64,000 nt of DNA, taken from contig NZ_LQBK01000039.1 in the NCBI RefSeq assembly GCF_001483755.1, positions 1-64,000 on the forward strand, in the 5' to 3' direction. A model generated the notes under the pieces. The model had not been told where the DNA came from, ran no database searches, and saw nothing but the letters and a program-made list of their open reading frames with translations. Made by a program: the position numbers and the translations under genes. Below are positions 1-8,574 of the stretch, piece by piece. The number at the start of each line of letters is the position of its first letter. Position 1 is the stretch's first letter. Source of the DNA: Kocuria rosea subsp. polaris. Its GTDB lineage: Bacteria > Actinomycetota > Actinomycetes > Actinomycetales > Micrococcaceae.

Positions 1-46
1 CTTCGAGCCGGTCCGCCTGCTCGGCTCCGCCATCGGCGACCTCTGA
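1..46 (+). CDS. 3' end of a truncated upstream gene
   Basis: Reading frame 2 of the window gives the last fourteen residues FEPVRLLGSAIGDL followed by TGA at 44-46. The pattern '-RLLG-' close to a C-terminus is reminiscent of Y-family DNA polymerase IV, but this is far too little sequence to identify the gene. A strong hairpin begins seven bases after the stop, which supports this being a real gene end. Confidence 0.4.
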   Translation, partial: FEPVRLLGSAIGDL

Positions 47-52
47 CCCCTC

Positions 53-87
53 GGGTGCCGGGGCGTCCCCAGGGCGTCCCGGCACCC
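53..87 (+). terminator. Hairpin terminator after the truncated gene
   Basis: Perfect 10-bp arms GGGTGCCGGG (53-62) and CCCGGCACCC (78-87) with a 15-nt loop directly after the stop at 46. A second hairpin with arms CGGGGACT (101-108) and AGTCCCCG (117-124) follows and could serve the convergent gene ending at 204. Neither has a T-tract, as is usual in GC-rich actinobacteria. Confidence 0.6.
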
Positions 88-203
88 CGCGGCCTGTCGC
101 CGGGGACTCCGGCGGAAGTCCCCGGGGGAGACCCCGGCGGGGCGCCCAGCGGGTCCGGGGAGGGATCCCGACGACGGGGAACCGCCGGCCTGCGCGGACC
201 CAC

Positions 204-1559
204 TCAGACGGGTCCGGAGCTGCCGGCTGGGTACTCGAGCAGCGGGACCCGGCCGTCCTCGAAGGCGGTCAGCACCTCCTCGACGATGCGCCACCCCTGC
301 TCCGCCGCGTCCCCGCGGACGCTGAAGGTGTGGTCGCCCTCGAGGATGCCCCGCAGCACGCTGCCGTAGGCGGTCAGGCCGGGCCGGGCCATTCCGGACG
401 AGAGCGTCACCCGGGTCATCCCGCGGGAGTCGAAGGGTCCGCCCACGTTGAGCTCCAGGCTCAGCTGCTCCTCCTCGAGACCCATGCGCAGGACGTTCGG
501 CGCCACGTCGCCCGAGTGGGGCAGCTGCTCGTAGTCGTGCGGCGGGCGGCGGAACGTGATGACGATCTCCTGGCGGGGGTTGCCCACCGCCTTGCCCGAG
601 CGCAGGGTGACCGGCACGCCGTTCCAGCGCCACGTGTCGACCTCGAGCACCAGCTGCGCGAACGTCTCCGTCCCGCGCTCCGGGTCCACCCCGTCCTCGC
701 CCGTGTAGTCGGGCAGCTCGCGGCCGTCCACGCTGCCCGCGGTGTAGCGGCCCCGGGCCGCGGCCGCCGCGACGTCGCCCTCCCACAGCTTCGCGGCCCG
801 CAGCACGTGGCTGGTCAGCGTGGGGATCTCCACCTGGTCGAACGAGGAGGGCGGTTCCATCATGACGAGGGCCATGACCTGCAGCAGGTGGGACTGGATC
901 ATGTCCCGCAGCGCTCCCGTGGCGTCGTAGAACCCCGCGCGGCCCTCCAGGCCCAGGGTCTCGTCGAAGACGATCTCCACGGACTCCACGTGCTCCCGGC
1001 TCATGAGCGGCTCCAGCAGCCGGTTGGCGAAGCGCAGCCCCACGAAGTTGAGCACCGCCGGCATGCCCAGGAAGTGGTCCACCCGGAAGGTCCGCTCCTC
1101 CGGGACGAGCCGGCCCACGAGCCGGTTCAGCTCCCGGGCGGTCTCCGTGTCGGAGCCGATCGGCTTCTCGAGGGCCAGCACCAGGTCCTCCGGCAGCTCC
1201 ATCCCGGCCATGACCTCGCACGCCTGCGCGGTGACCGCAGGCGGCAGGGCGAAGTACAGGCAGACGGGACCCTCCACGCCGTCGAGGAGGCGTTCGAGGT
1301 CGCCGGCGTCGGTGACGTCGCCCGGCACGTAGCGGGCGCTGTCCCGCGTGTGCGCGGCGGCGGGTCCGGTCGCGCCGACCGAGTCGAAGGCCTCCGCCAC
1401 GACCTGCTCCCAGTGCTCCGCGGGCTCCCGGGAGGAGCCGACCACGTCGATCCGCAGCTCCGGCGCCGTGCTCAGGAGCGTGCCCAGGCCCGGCAGGAGC
1501 AGGCGGGACGTGAGGTCGCCGGTGGCGCCGAGGATGATCAGGGTCCTGATGCTCGTCAT
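204..1559 (-). CDS. Glucose-6-phosphate dehydrogenase family protein
   Basis: 451 residues, cytoplasmic. N-terminal Rossmann motif GATGDLTSR (residues 11-19), EKP-G motif, and C-terminal G6PD domain with GRAGFYD and the helix holding the catalytic-type His (RDMIQSH). The family oxidises glucose 6-phosphate to 6-phosphogluconolactone with NADP. It is shorter than usual (about 490-510), and the signature DHYLGK reads D161-H-F-L-G-M166, so the Lys that contacts the substrate phosphate is Met. It may therefore act on another sugar or be a divergent paralog. It is divergent from the GH15 gene; the start is 6 nt after TACCGT, suggesting a leaderless mRNA. Family assignment is firm, substrate is not. 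Confidence 0.85.
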   Translation of the reverse strand: MTSIRTLIILGATGDLTSRLLLPGLGTLLSTAPELRIDVVGSSREPAEHWEQVVAEAFDSVGATGPAAAHTRDSARYVPGDVTDAGDLERLLDGVEGPVCLYFALPPAVTAQACEVMAGMELPEDLVLALEKPIGSDTETARELNRLVGRLVPEERTFRVDHFLGMPAVLNFVGLRFANRLLEPLMSREHVESVEIVFDETLGLEGRAGFYDATGALRDMIQSHLLQVMALVMMEPPSSFDQVEIPTLTSHVLRAAKLWEGDVAAAAARGRYTAGSVDGRELPDYTGEDGVDPERGTETFAQLVLEVDTWRWNGVPVTLRSGKAVGNPRQEIVITFRRPPHDYEQLPHSGDVAPNVLRMGLEEEQLSLELNVGGPFDSRGMTRVTLSSGMARPGLTAYGSVLRGILEGDHTFSVRGDAAEQGWRIVEEVLTAFEDGRVPLLEYPAGSSGPV

Positions 1560-1565
1560 GTCTGC

Positions 1566-1571
1566 ACGGTA
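1566..1571 (-). promoter_or_regulatory. -10 box TACCGT of a probable leaderless promoter
   Basis: On the minus strand TACCGT ends 6 nt before the ATG at 1559, the spacing at which transcription would begin at the start codon. No Shine-Dalgarno sequence is visible between them. Confidence 0.45.
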
Positions 1572-1675
1572 CCCCGGGAGCCGCGCCTCCCGTGCTGCCG
1601 GCCCCGGTCGTCGCCGAGCGACGGTGGCGGGGCCGTGTCCGGCGCACGACGGGCCGCGGCTGGTTGAATGGGTGG

Positions 1676-3757
1676 ATGAGCGACGACGCGACCCTGTCCC
1701 CGTCCACCCCCTTGGAGGACTACGCGCTGCTGTCCGACCTGCACACCGGGCCTCTCGTGTCCCGGGACGGCAGCGTCGACTGGCTGTGCTTCCCCCGCTT
1801 CGACTCGCCGTCCGTCTTCGCGGCCCTGCTCGGGACGCCCGAGGACGGGCGCTGGAAGATCTCCGCCGTCGACGGCGAGGTCACCTCGCGCCGCTACCTG
1901 CCCCGCACCTTCGTGCTCGAGACGACGTGGCGCACCCCCACCGGGACCGTGGTGGTGACCGACTTCCTGCCCCCGGTGGCGGCCCGGGACGACCACCCGG
2001 ACCACGCCGACCTCGTCCGGCGGGTCGAGTGCGTCTCGGGAACGGTCGAGGTGGAGCACGACCTGCGGATCCGTTTCGACTACGGCCGCGCCCTGCCCTG
2101 GACCCGGCGGGTCGACATCGACGGCGAGGGCACGTGCGGACACCTGTCGATCGCCGGTCCGGACGCCCTGCTCCTGACGGGGCCCATGCTGCACCCCGAG
2201 GACTTCCCCCGCGCCGACCCGCTCGAGAGGACCGATCCGGAGGAACCGGGGCACGCCGACGACGAGGAGGGCGCTGTCGCCGACCGGCTCGGCGGGCGCT
2301 TCCCGCTCTCGGCGGGGGAGTCCCTCGACTGGGTGCTGACCTGGCACGAGTCCCACCACGGGCTGCCCGTCCCCGTGGACCCCGCCGCCGCCCTCGACCG
2401 GTCGGTGTCCTTCTGGACCGAGTGGTCCTCCCACGTGAGCACGCACAAGCGCCACGAGCAGGCGGTCCTGCGCTCGCTGCTCGTGCTCCGGGCCCTCACC
2501 CACCGGGGCACCGGAGGGATCGTGGCGGCCCCCACCACCTCGCTGCCCGAGGAGTTCGGGGGCAGCCGCAACTGGGACTACCGCTACACCTGGCTCCGGG
2601 ACGCCGCCCTGACCATCGAGGTGCTCGTCGCCCACGACTTCACCGACGGCGCCCTGCACTGGCGCAACTGGCTGCTGCGGGCCGTGGCCGGGGACCCCGA
2701 CCAGATCCAGATCATGTACGGCCTGGCGGGGGAGCGGCAGCTGCCCGAGAGCGAGCTGGACCACCTCGGGGGGTACGAGGAGTCGACTCCCGTGCGGATC
2801 GGCAACGGCGCCGTGGGCCAGTACCAGGCGGACGTCGTCGGGGAGGTCATGCTGGCGCTCGCCGCCCTCCGGGACGCGGGCGTGGAGGAGGACCGGTGGT
2901 CGTGGGGGCTGCAGAAGAACCTGCTGCGCTTCTGCGAGCGCAACTTCGACCGGGCCGGCCACGGGATCTGGGAGATGCGCGGACCCTCCGCGTTCTTCGT
3001 GCACGGGCGCGCCATGATGTGGGCGGCCTTCGACCAGGGGGTGCGCGCCGTCGAGGAGCACGGGCTCTCCGGGCCGGTGGAGCGCTGGCGGGAGCTGCGG
3101 GAGCGGCTGTGCGCCGAGATCATGGAGCACGGCTTCGACGCGGAGCTGAACACGTTCACGCAGACCTACGAGAACACCGAGGTGGACGCCTCGCTGCTGC
3201 AGCTGCCGCACACGGGCTTCGTGGCCTACGACGACCCGCGGATGCTCGGCACCGTGGCCCGGATCGAACGGGACCTGCGGGGCGAGCACGGACTGGTGCA
3301 CCGCTACCGGACCGCCTCCGGCCTGGACGGTCTCGAGGGCGACGAGTACCCGTTCCTCATCTGCACGTTCTGGCTCGTGGAGCAGTACGCCCGCAGCGGG
3401 CGGATGGACGACGCCGGCGAGCTCCTGGAGCAGCTCGTGGGCTACGCCAACGACCTCGGCCTCTACGCGGAGGAGTACGACCCCGCCGGCGGGCGGCTCG
3501 CCGGGAACTTCCCGCAGGCCTTCAGCCACCTCGGGTTCATCCGCGCCGTCGACGCCGTGGTGCGGGCGCGGGCCCGCGCCGACGTCGACCCCGGCAGCGC
3601 CGCGGAGGAGAACGCGGCGAGGAACCCGGGAGAGAGCGCAGTGAAGGACGCGGTGGAGGACGCGGGGCGTGACGCGGCGAAGGAGACGGCGAAGGACGCG
3701 GGGAGGAACGCGCCCCAGGACGCGAGCCACGACCCGCCCCAGACCACAGGGAAGTAG
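1676..3757 (+). CDS. Glycoside hydrolase family 15 protein (glucoamylase/trehalase type)
   Basis: 693 residues from ATG 1676; in-frame starts further upstream would add an Arg-rich stretch with no homology. An N-terminal beta-sandwich domain starts at PLEDYALLSDLHTGPLVS, followed by an alpha/alpha-barrel catalytic domain from about residue 295 (RNWDYRYTWLRD, GHGIWEMRGP, EGDEYPFLICTFW). Actinobacterial GH15 enzymes hydrolyse alpha-glucans or trehalose intracellularly; no signal peptide is seen. The last ~45 residues are a hydrophilic Ala/Asp/Lys/Glu-rich tail of repeated KDA-, EDAG-, KETAKDAG-like units, absent from typical family members. It is followed after 10 nt by the fructosamine kinase gene, so the two probably form an operon. 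TTGAAT lies 6 nt upstream as a weak -10. Confidence 0.88.
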   Translation: MSDDATLSPSTPLEDYALLSDLHTGPLVSRDGSVDWLCFPRFDSPSVFAALLGTPEDGRWKISAVDGEVTSRRYLPRTFVLETTWRTPTGTVVVTDFLPPVAARDDHPDHADLVRRVECVSGTVEVEHDLRIRFDYGRALPWTRRVDIDGEGTCGHLSIAGPDALLLTGPMLHPEDFPRADPLERTDPEEPGHADDEEGAVADRLGGRFPLSAGESLDWVLTWHESHHGLPVPVDPAAALDRSVSFWTEWSSHVSTHKRHEQAVLRSLLVLRALTHRGTGGIVAAPTTSLPEEFGGSRNWDYRYTWLRDAALTIEVLVAHDFTDGALHWRNWLLRAVAGDPDQIQIMYGLAGERQLPESELDHLGGYEESTPVRIGNGAVGQYQADVVGEVMLALAALRDAGVEEDRWSWGLQKNLLRFCERNFDRAGHGIWEMRGPSAFFVHGRAMMWAAFDQGVRAVEEHGLSGPVERWRELRERLCAEIMEHGFDAELNTFTQTYENTEVDASLLQLPHTGFVAYDDPRMLGTVARIERDLRGEHGLVHRYRTASGLDGLEGDEYPFLICTFWLVEQYARSGRMDDAGELLEQLVGYANDLGLYAEEYDPAGGRLAGNFPQAFSHLGFIRAVDAVVRARARADVDPGSAAEENAARNPGESAVKDAVEDAGRDAAKETAKDAGRNAPQDASHDPPQTTGK

Positions 3758-3767
3758 GGCGGACGCC

Positions 3768-4661
3768 ATGAGCACCTCCGACCGGGCGGCCGGCCCGCTG
3801 CACGACCTCCCGCACGACCTCGTCGACGGCCTCGGGGTGGAACGGGCGGCGCCTCTCGGCGGCGGCGACACCGCGTCGGCCTTCCGCCTGGAGGCGGCGG
3901 GAGGACTCCTGTTCGCCAAGACGATGGCGGACCCGCCCGCCGGGATGATGGCGGCGGAGGTCGCCGGCCTGCACGCGCTGCGGGAGCACGCCCCGGAGTT
4001 CCTCGGGGTGCCGGAGGTCGTGCGCTGGACGGACGACGGCATCGTCCTCGAGTGGATCGACGAGGCCCCGGGCCGGCGCCCTCCCGGGACCGAGGAGGAG
4101 TGCGGGCGCGGGCTCGCGGCCCTGCACCGTGCGCAGGGCAGGGCCTTCGGCGCCCTGGACCCGGAGCTGCCCGGGCGGATCGGCTCCTTCGGGGTGGACC
4201 TGTCCCCCACGCAGGACTGGGCGGGGTTCCTGCTCGAGCGGCGGATCCGCCCGCTGCTGCGGGACGCGCTCGGGGCCGGCCGGATCGACCCGCGCGCCGC
4301 GGACCTGCTCGACGAGCTCGCCCCCAGGGCCCAGGAGCTCGCCGGACCGCAGGAGCCGCCCACCCTCGTGCACGGCGACCTGTGGGCCGGGAACCGGCTC
4401 GTCGACGCCGCCGGGCGGAACTGGCTGATCGACCCGTCGGCCTACTGGGGGCACCGCGAGGTCGACATCGCGATGATGCTGCTCTTCGGCGGTTTCGACG
4501 AGGAGTGCCTGGCCGCCTACGACGCCGAGCACCCGCTCGCGTCCGGCTGGCAGGACCGGGTGCCGTGGTACCAGCTGCCGCCGCTGCTGGTGCACGCCGT
4601 CCGGTTCGGCGGCGGCTACGGGGACGCGGCCGTGCGGGCGCTCCTGCGGCTGCGCGGCTGA
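3768..4661 (+). CDS. Fructosamine kinase family protein
   Basis: 297 residues, cytoplasmic. Kinase-like fold of the fructosamine-3-kinase/aminoglycoside phosphotransferase class: ATP-lobe Lys in LLFAKTM, 'EWIDE' hinge, catalytic HGDLWAGN with H202-D204, and metal-binding D in LIDPSAYWGHREVDIAM. Members phosphorylate ketosamines formed by glycation, such as fructosamines or ribulosamines, and so start deglycation. ATG 3768 is chosen because upstream residues in this frame are an Arg-rich shadow of the GH15 tail. The gap to the GH15 stop is 10 nt, so co-transcription is likely; a joint role in sugar metabolism or glycation repair is inferred. Confidence 0.85.
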   Translation: MSTSDRAAGPLHDLPHDLVDGLGVERAAPLGGGDTASAFRLEAAGGLLFAKTMADPPAGMMAAEVAGLHALREHAPEFLGVPEVVRWTDDGIVLEWIDEAPGRRPPGTEEECGRGLAALHRAQGRAFGALDPELPGRIGSFGVDLSPTQDWAGFLLERRIRPLLRDALGAGRIDPRAADLLDELAPRAQELAGPQEPPTLVHGDLWAGNRLVDAAGRNWLIDPSAYWGHREVDIAMMLLFGGFDEECLAAYDAEHPLASGWQDRVPWYQLPPLLVHAVRFGGGYGDAAVRALLRLRG

Positions 4662-4701
4662 CCGGCGGCGCCAGGACCGGCGGCGTCCCGGAGTGACGGC
4701 C

Positions 4702-5628
4702 TCAGCGCTGCTCGTCCACCGGCCGGGCGGTGTCCGCTCCCCGGTCGGCCCCGTGCTGATCGGCACCGGGCCGGTCTGCTCCCTGCTGGCCGGCATCCTG
4801 CGGGAGGTCGGCGCGCCGGCGGAAGTACGCCGTGGCCAGCACCACCAGGATCGCGGCCGCGGCCGCGCCCCAGGCCACGATCATGGACCGCGGCTCGTCC
4901 GTGGCCCGGCCGATCGCGATCCAGGACAGCCCCCACGCGGCCGCGGCGGCCACGGCCCAGCGGCCGCCGACCCGCCGCTGGATCGCGGCGACGACCACGG
5001 CGAGCACGAGCACGACGGCGACGCCGATCCACTCGGCGCCCCGGCCCTCCTGCGACACGCCCGAGGCCACGAGGGCGGCCGCCACGTTGGCCGCCGTCGC
5101 GACGGACACCCAGCCCAGGTACAGACCGAAGGTGCCGTCGACCACCACCAGGTCGAGCGGGCCGCGCCGGCCGGGGACGCGCGTCAGGCGGTCCACCAGC
5201 AGGCCCAGGATCAGGACCAGGGCGACGATGACCCCGACGCTCGTCCAGATCCAGCCCTGCTGGGTGACCAGCAGCCAGCCGGCGTTGAGGAGCATGGAGG
5301 CCGCCGCGAGCCCGCCCGTGGCCCGCGCGCGGCGGTCCGTGGTCCGGGAGGGCAGCCACTGCCAGACGGTGTAGGCGAACAGCCCCAGATAGATCACCGA
5401 CCAGATCGAGAACGCCGTGCCGGCCGGCGCGAGCAGGGTGGCGTCCGCGGAGAGGCTGCCGCCGGAGGACTCCTCGACCCGGGTGCCGAAGACCCCGATC
5501 CCCACGAGGGTGCCCAGGAGGCACGCGATCTCGCTGACGGTGACCACGACCTGACGGACGCGGTCCGCGGTGGTGGGCCGCGGGTCGGTACGGCGGGTGC
5601 CGGCGGGGGAGGCAGGGGTGGCGGTCAC
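4702..5628 (-). CDS. TspO/MBR-like multi-helix membrane protein
   Basis: 308 residues from GTG 5628, preceded by AAAGG at a suitable distance. About eight to ten hydrophobic helices, with the conserved block LLAPAGTAFSIWSVIYLGLFAYTVWQW after helix 1 and Trp-rich loops, as in proteins labelled tryptophan-rich sensory protein/TspO-like in actinobacteria. It is roughly twice the length of classical TspO. The C-terminal 30 residues are Gln/Ala/Asp/Gly-rich repeats (GADRPGADQHGADRGAD), another low-complexity gene end. It ends convergently with the fructosamine kinase gene. TspO relatives bind porphyrins or steroids; function here is unknown. Confidence 0.7.
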   Translation of the reverse strand: MTATPASPAGTRRTDPRPTTADRVRQVVVTVSEIACLLGTLVGIGVFGTRVEESSGGSLSADATLLAPAGTAFSIWSVIYLGLFAYTVWQWLPSRTTDRRARATGGLAAASMLLNAGWLLVTQQGWIWTSVGVIVALVLILGLLVDRLTRVPGRRGPLDLVVVDGTFGLYLGWVSVATAANVAAALVASGVSQEGRGAEWIGVAVVLVLAVVVAAIQRRVGGRWAVAAAAAWGLSWIAIGRATDEPRSMIVAWGAAAAAILVVLATAYFRRRADLPQDAGQQGADRPGADQHGADRGADTARPVDEQR

Positions 5629-5828
5629 GGAAGGGCCTTTCTCGAGTGGCGCCGGTCGAGCGGCGATGGCCGAGGGAGCGCAGGTGGTGGAGCGCAGGTG
5701 GGCGGAGTGCGGATCCTTGACCGCCACGGTAGGCCCTGGACCTGACCGCCACCAGGGACGGAGCGGCGCTGGGCGCTCCTGGCGAATGCTCCCGCTCCCG
5801 CTCCCGCCCGGCCGCCCAGCCGGTCCCC

Positions 5829-5834
5829 TAGAGT
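5829..5834 (+). promoter_or_regulatory. -10 box TAGAGT of a probable leaderless promoter
   Basis: TAGAGT is followed by six bases (GGCCGG) and the ATG at 5841; there is no purine-rich ribosome binding site. TTGACC at about 5727 is too distant to be its -35. Confidence 0.5.
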
Positions 5835-5840
5835 GGCCGG

Positions 5841-7124
5841 ATGAAACCCCACGAGAACTCCCGGCCCGTCGTGGGCCTGCTCGGCGCCACCGGCATCACC
5901 GGTCGCACGGCGCTGGCCCATCTCCTGGCGCGGGCGCCCGAGGCGGGGGTGGACGTCGTCGTCGGCGCCCGGGACCCCGAGCGCGTGCGCGCCCTGTGCG
6001 CCGAGCGCGACCTCCCCGTCCCCGAGGTCCTGCACGCCGACATCGCGGACCCCGGCTCCCTGCGTGCGTTCGTCCGCCGGGCCGACGTGCTGGTCGATCT
6101 CGCCGGACCCTACACGCGGCTGGCGCCCCCGGTGCTCGCCGCGTGCGTCGCGGAGGGCACCCACTACGTCGACGTGACGGGCGAGTCCCAGCTCGTGCAC
6201 CGGACGGACCGGGAGCTGCACGGGGCCGCGCGGGCCGCCGGGGTGGCCCTGGTGCACACGGCCGGCTTCGAGGCCCTGCCCGCCGACGTCCTCGTCGACG
6301 CCGCCCGCCGGCACGCCGCCGCCCGCGGCGAGACACTGCGCACCGCGGACCTCGTGACCTCCGTGCGCACCCCGCCGGGGACCGGGTTCTCGGAGTCGGT
6401 CTCGGGCGGGACCGTGCAGAGCCTCGTCGAGGTGCTGCGTGACCCCGACCCGGCCCGCACCGGGGACGTCGCCGCCCGCCTGCCGGACCCCGCGCCCGGC
6501 AGCGGGACCGCCGCGGACCCCGACGCCGTCCGTGCGTTCAGTCCCCTGCGCCTGCGCGCCCGGACCGCCGACGGCCGGGTGCTCGCGGCCATGAGCCCGC
6601 TCGCGGCGATCAACCCCCCGGTGGTGCACCGCACCCAGGCCCTCAGCCCCGTCCCGGGGGCCGCCGCCCGCCCCGTGGCCTTCCGCGAGGCCATGGCCGT
6701 CGGCCGCTCGGGCGGGCTCCGGGGCGCCGGGCGCCTCGCCGCGGCGCAGGCGGTGGCCGCCTTCCAGGCGCTCGCCGGGCTCGCCACCGGCCTGCCGCAC
6801 CCGGTGCGCGCGGGGCTCGCCGGCGTCCTGTCGGGAGTCCTGCCCCAGGTCGGCACGGGCCCGGTGGGCGACGTGCTCACCGGCTGGTCCTGGACCACCC
6901 GCGGCACGTTCACCACCCACGAGGGGAGCAGCTTCCCCGGCGTGCTGGAGGCGCAGGGCAACCCCGGCTACGGCACCACCCCGTGGCTGACCACGGAGCT
7001 CGCCCTGCGCATGGCGGTGCACGGCGTCCCGGACGCGGCCCTCGGCTCGTCCACGCCCGCCCTCGCCCTGGACGGCGACCTCGACGCCCTGCTGCCCGCC
7101 CGGGTGCGCATCACGGTGGGCTGA
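5841..7124 (+). CDS. Saccharopine dehydrogenase-like NAD(P)-binding oxidoreductase
   Basis: 427 residues. The N-terminal Rossmann motif GLLGATGITGR, the GARDPERV strand after beta-2, then DVLVDLAGPYT and GTHYVDVTGESQ match the saccharopine dehydrogenase/trans-acting enoyl reductase family, whose members reduce or oxidise varied substrates and are often of unknown role. A hydrophobic stretch near residues 330-350 may sit at the membrane. The gene stands alone between two minus-strand genes with its own short promoter. The stop codon lies inside the first copy of a 28-bp tandem repeat. Substrate cannot be predicted. Confidence 0.75.
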   Translation: MKPHENSRPVVGLLGATGITGRTALAHLLARAPEAGVDVVVGARDPERVRALCAERDLPVPEVLHADIADPGSLRAFVRRADVLVDLAGPYTRLAPPVLAACVAEGTHYVDVTGESQLVHRTDRELHGAARAAGVALVHTAGFEALPADVLVDAARRHAAARGETLRTADLVTSVRTPPGTGFSESVSGGTVQSLVEVLRDPDPARTGDVAARLPDPAPGSGTAADPDAVRAFSPLRLRARTADGRVLAAMSPLAAINPPVVHRTQALSPVPGAAARPVAFREAMAVGRSGGLRGAGRLAAAQAVAAFQALAGLATGLPHPVRAGLAGVLSGVLPQVGTGPVGDVLTGWSWTTRGTFTTHEGSSFPGVLEAQGNPGYGTTPWLTTELALRMAVHGVPDAALGSSTPALALDGDLDALLPARVRITVG

Positions 7125-7198
7125 GCAGGTCGAGCTGAACTCGGTGGGCTGAACCGGGCGAACTGGACCCGGTGGGTTGCACGGGTCGGGCTGAACAG
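7115..7198. repeat. 28-bp tandem repeat across a stop codon
   Basis: Three imperfect 28-bp copies at 7115-7142, 7143-7170 and 7171-7198, each beginning GGTGGGYTG and ending in a CTGAAC/GGACCC-like sequence; a fourth fragment trails to about 7220. The TGA of the upstream gene is at 7122-7124 in copy one, so the repeat has grown from the gene end into the spacer. Confidence 0.75.
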
Positions 7199-7268
7199 GG
7201 CGAGCCGAACTCGTGGGCCCGGCGCGGCCGGCCGGGCACTGCCGGTGAGCGCCGGGGGCCGGGCACGC

Positions 7269-7304
7269 GCCGGCCCCCGTCCTTCGCGAGGAACGGGGGC
7301 CGGC
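7269..7304. terminator. Bidirectional terminator hairpin
   Basis: Perfect 12-bp arms GCCGGCCCCCGT (7269-7280) and ACGGGGGCCGGC (7293-7304) between convergent genes ending at 7124 and 7327. Confidence 0.75.
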
Positions 7305-7326
7305 GGCACGTCCGCGATGGGCGGGG

Positions 7327-8502
7327 CTACGGCTTGAGCACCACCTTGATGCAGCCGTCCTCCTTCTTCTGGAACTTCTCGTACATCTCGGGCGCCTGCG
7401 CCAGCGGCACCTGGTGGGTCGCCAGGTCGAGCACGCCCAGCGGGTCCGAGGGGTCGTCCACGAGCGGCAGGAGCTCGTCGATCCAGAACTTCACGTTGCA
7501 CTGGCCCATGCGCATCTGGACCTGCTTGTCGAACAGCGTGAGCATCGGCATGGGGTCCTTCATGCCGCCGTACACGCCGCTGAGCGAGATCGTCCCGCCG
7601 CGCCGGACGGCGTCGATGGCGGTGTACAGCGCGTCGAGCTTGTCCACCCCGGCCGTCTCCATCGCCTTACGGCCCAGCGGGGACGGCAGCAGTCCCACCG
7701 CCTTGTGCGCCACGCCGGCCACGTGGGAGCCGTGCGCCTCCATCCCGACCGCGTCCACCACGGAGTCCGGACCGCGGCCATCGGTGAGGTCCTTCAGCCG
7801 CTCGGCCACGTCGCCCGAGGAATCCAGCGTCTCGATGCCGTGGCGCTCGGCCATCGCCCGGCGCTCGGCGACCGGGTCCACCGCGAGCACGCGGTAGCCC
7901 AGGTGCCGGCCGATCCGGGCGGACATCTGGCCGATCGGCCCCAGGCCCAGCACGGCCAGGGAGCCGCCCTCCGGGGGAGCGGCGTACTTCACGGCCTGCC
8001 ACGCGGTGGGCACCACGTCGGAGAGGTACAGGTACCGCTCGTCCTCACCGGTCTCGGGGACCTTGATGGGCCCGTAGTCGGCGTGCGGCACCCGGAGGTA
8101 CTCGGCCTGGCCGCCCGGCACCGAGCCGTAGAGCCGCGAGTAGCCGAGGAACGCCGCGCCGCTGTTGTACTCGCGGACCTGCGTGGTCTCGCACTGCGAC
8201 TGCAGCCCCTGGTTGCACATGAAGCAGTGCCCGCAGGAGACGTTGAACGGGATGACCACACGGTCCCCGGCCTTGATGTGGGTGACGGCCGAGCCGACCT
8301 CCTCGACGATGCCCATCGGCTCGTGGCCGATGATGTCGCCCTTGTCCATGAACGGGCCCAGCACCTCGTACAGGTGCAGGTCCGACCCGCAGATCCCGGA
8401 CGAGGTGATCCGGACGATCGCGTCCGTGGGCTCCTGGATCTGCGGATCCGGGACCTCCTCGACGCTCACGGAGCGCTTTCCCTGCCATGTCAGAGCCTTC
8501 AT
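7327..8502 (-). CDS. Zinc-dependent alcohol dehydrogenase
   Basis: 391 residues, MDR superfamily. Catalytic zinc ligands in GICGSDLH and GHEPMG; structural zinc lobe C-x2-C-x2-C-x7-C in CGHCFMCNQGLQSQC; NAD-binding VLGLGPIGQM near residue 185. The sequence resembles the glutathione-independent formaldehyde dehydrogenase-like branch (SSGICGSDLHLYE start, long insertion after the Rossmann core). It oxidises an alcohol or hydrated aldehyde with NAD; the substrate is not evident. A GAAGGAGGATC ribosome-binding sequence precedes ATG 8502. It may share a transcript with the channel-like gene upstream on the same strand (72-nt gap). Confidence 0.88.
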   Translation of the reverse strand: MKALTWQGKRSVSVEEVPDPQIQEPTDAIVRITSSGICGSDLHLYEVLGPFMDKGDIIGHEPMGIVEEVGSAVTHIKAGDRVVIPFNVSCGHCFMCNQGLQSQCETTQVREYNSGAAFLGYSRLYGSVPGGQAEYLRVPHADYGPIKVPETGEDERYLYLSDVVPTAWQAVKYAAPPEGGSLAVLGLGPIGQMSARIGRHLGYRVLAVDPVAERRAMAERHGIETLDSSGDVAERLKDLTDGRGPDSVVDAVGMEAHGSHVAGVAHKAVGLLPSPLGRKAMETAGVDKLDALYTAIDAVRRGGTISLSGVYGGMKDPMPMLTLFDKQVQMRMGQCNVKFWIDELLPLVDDPSDPLGVLDLATHQVPLAQAPEMYEKFQKKEDGCIKVVLKP

Positions 8503-8574
8503 CGATCCTCCTTCTCAGGGCCGTCCCCTCCGGGCCGGATGGACAGCCTGCTGATCTGTTCGGTCGGCCCCAGC

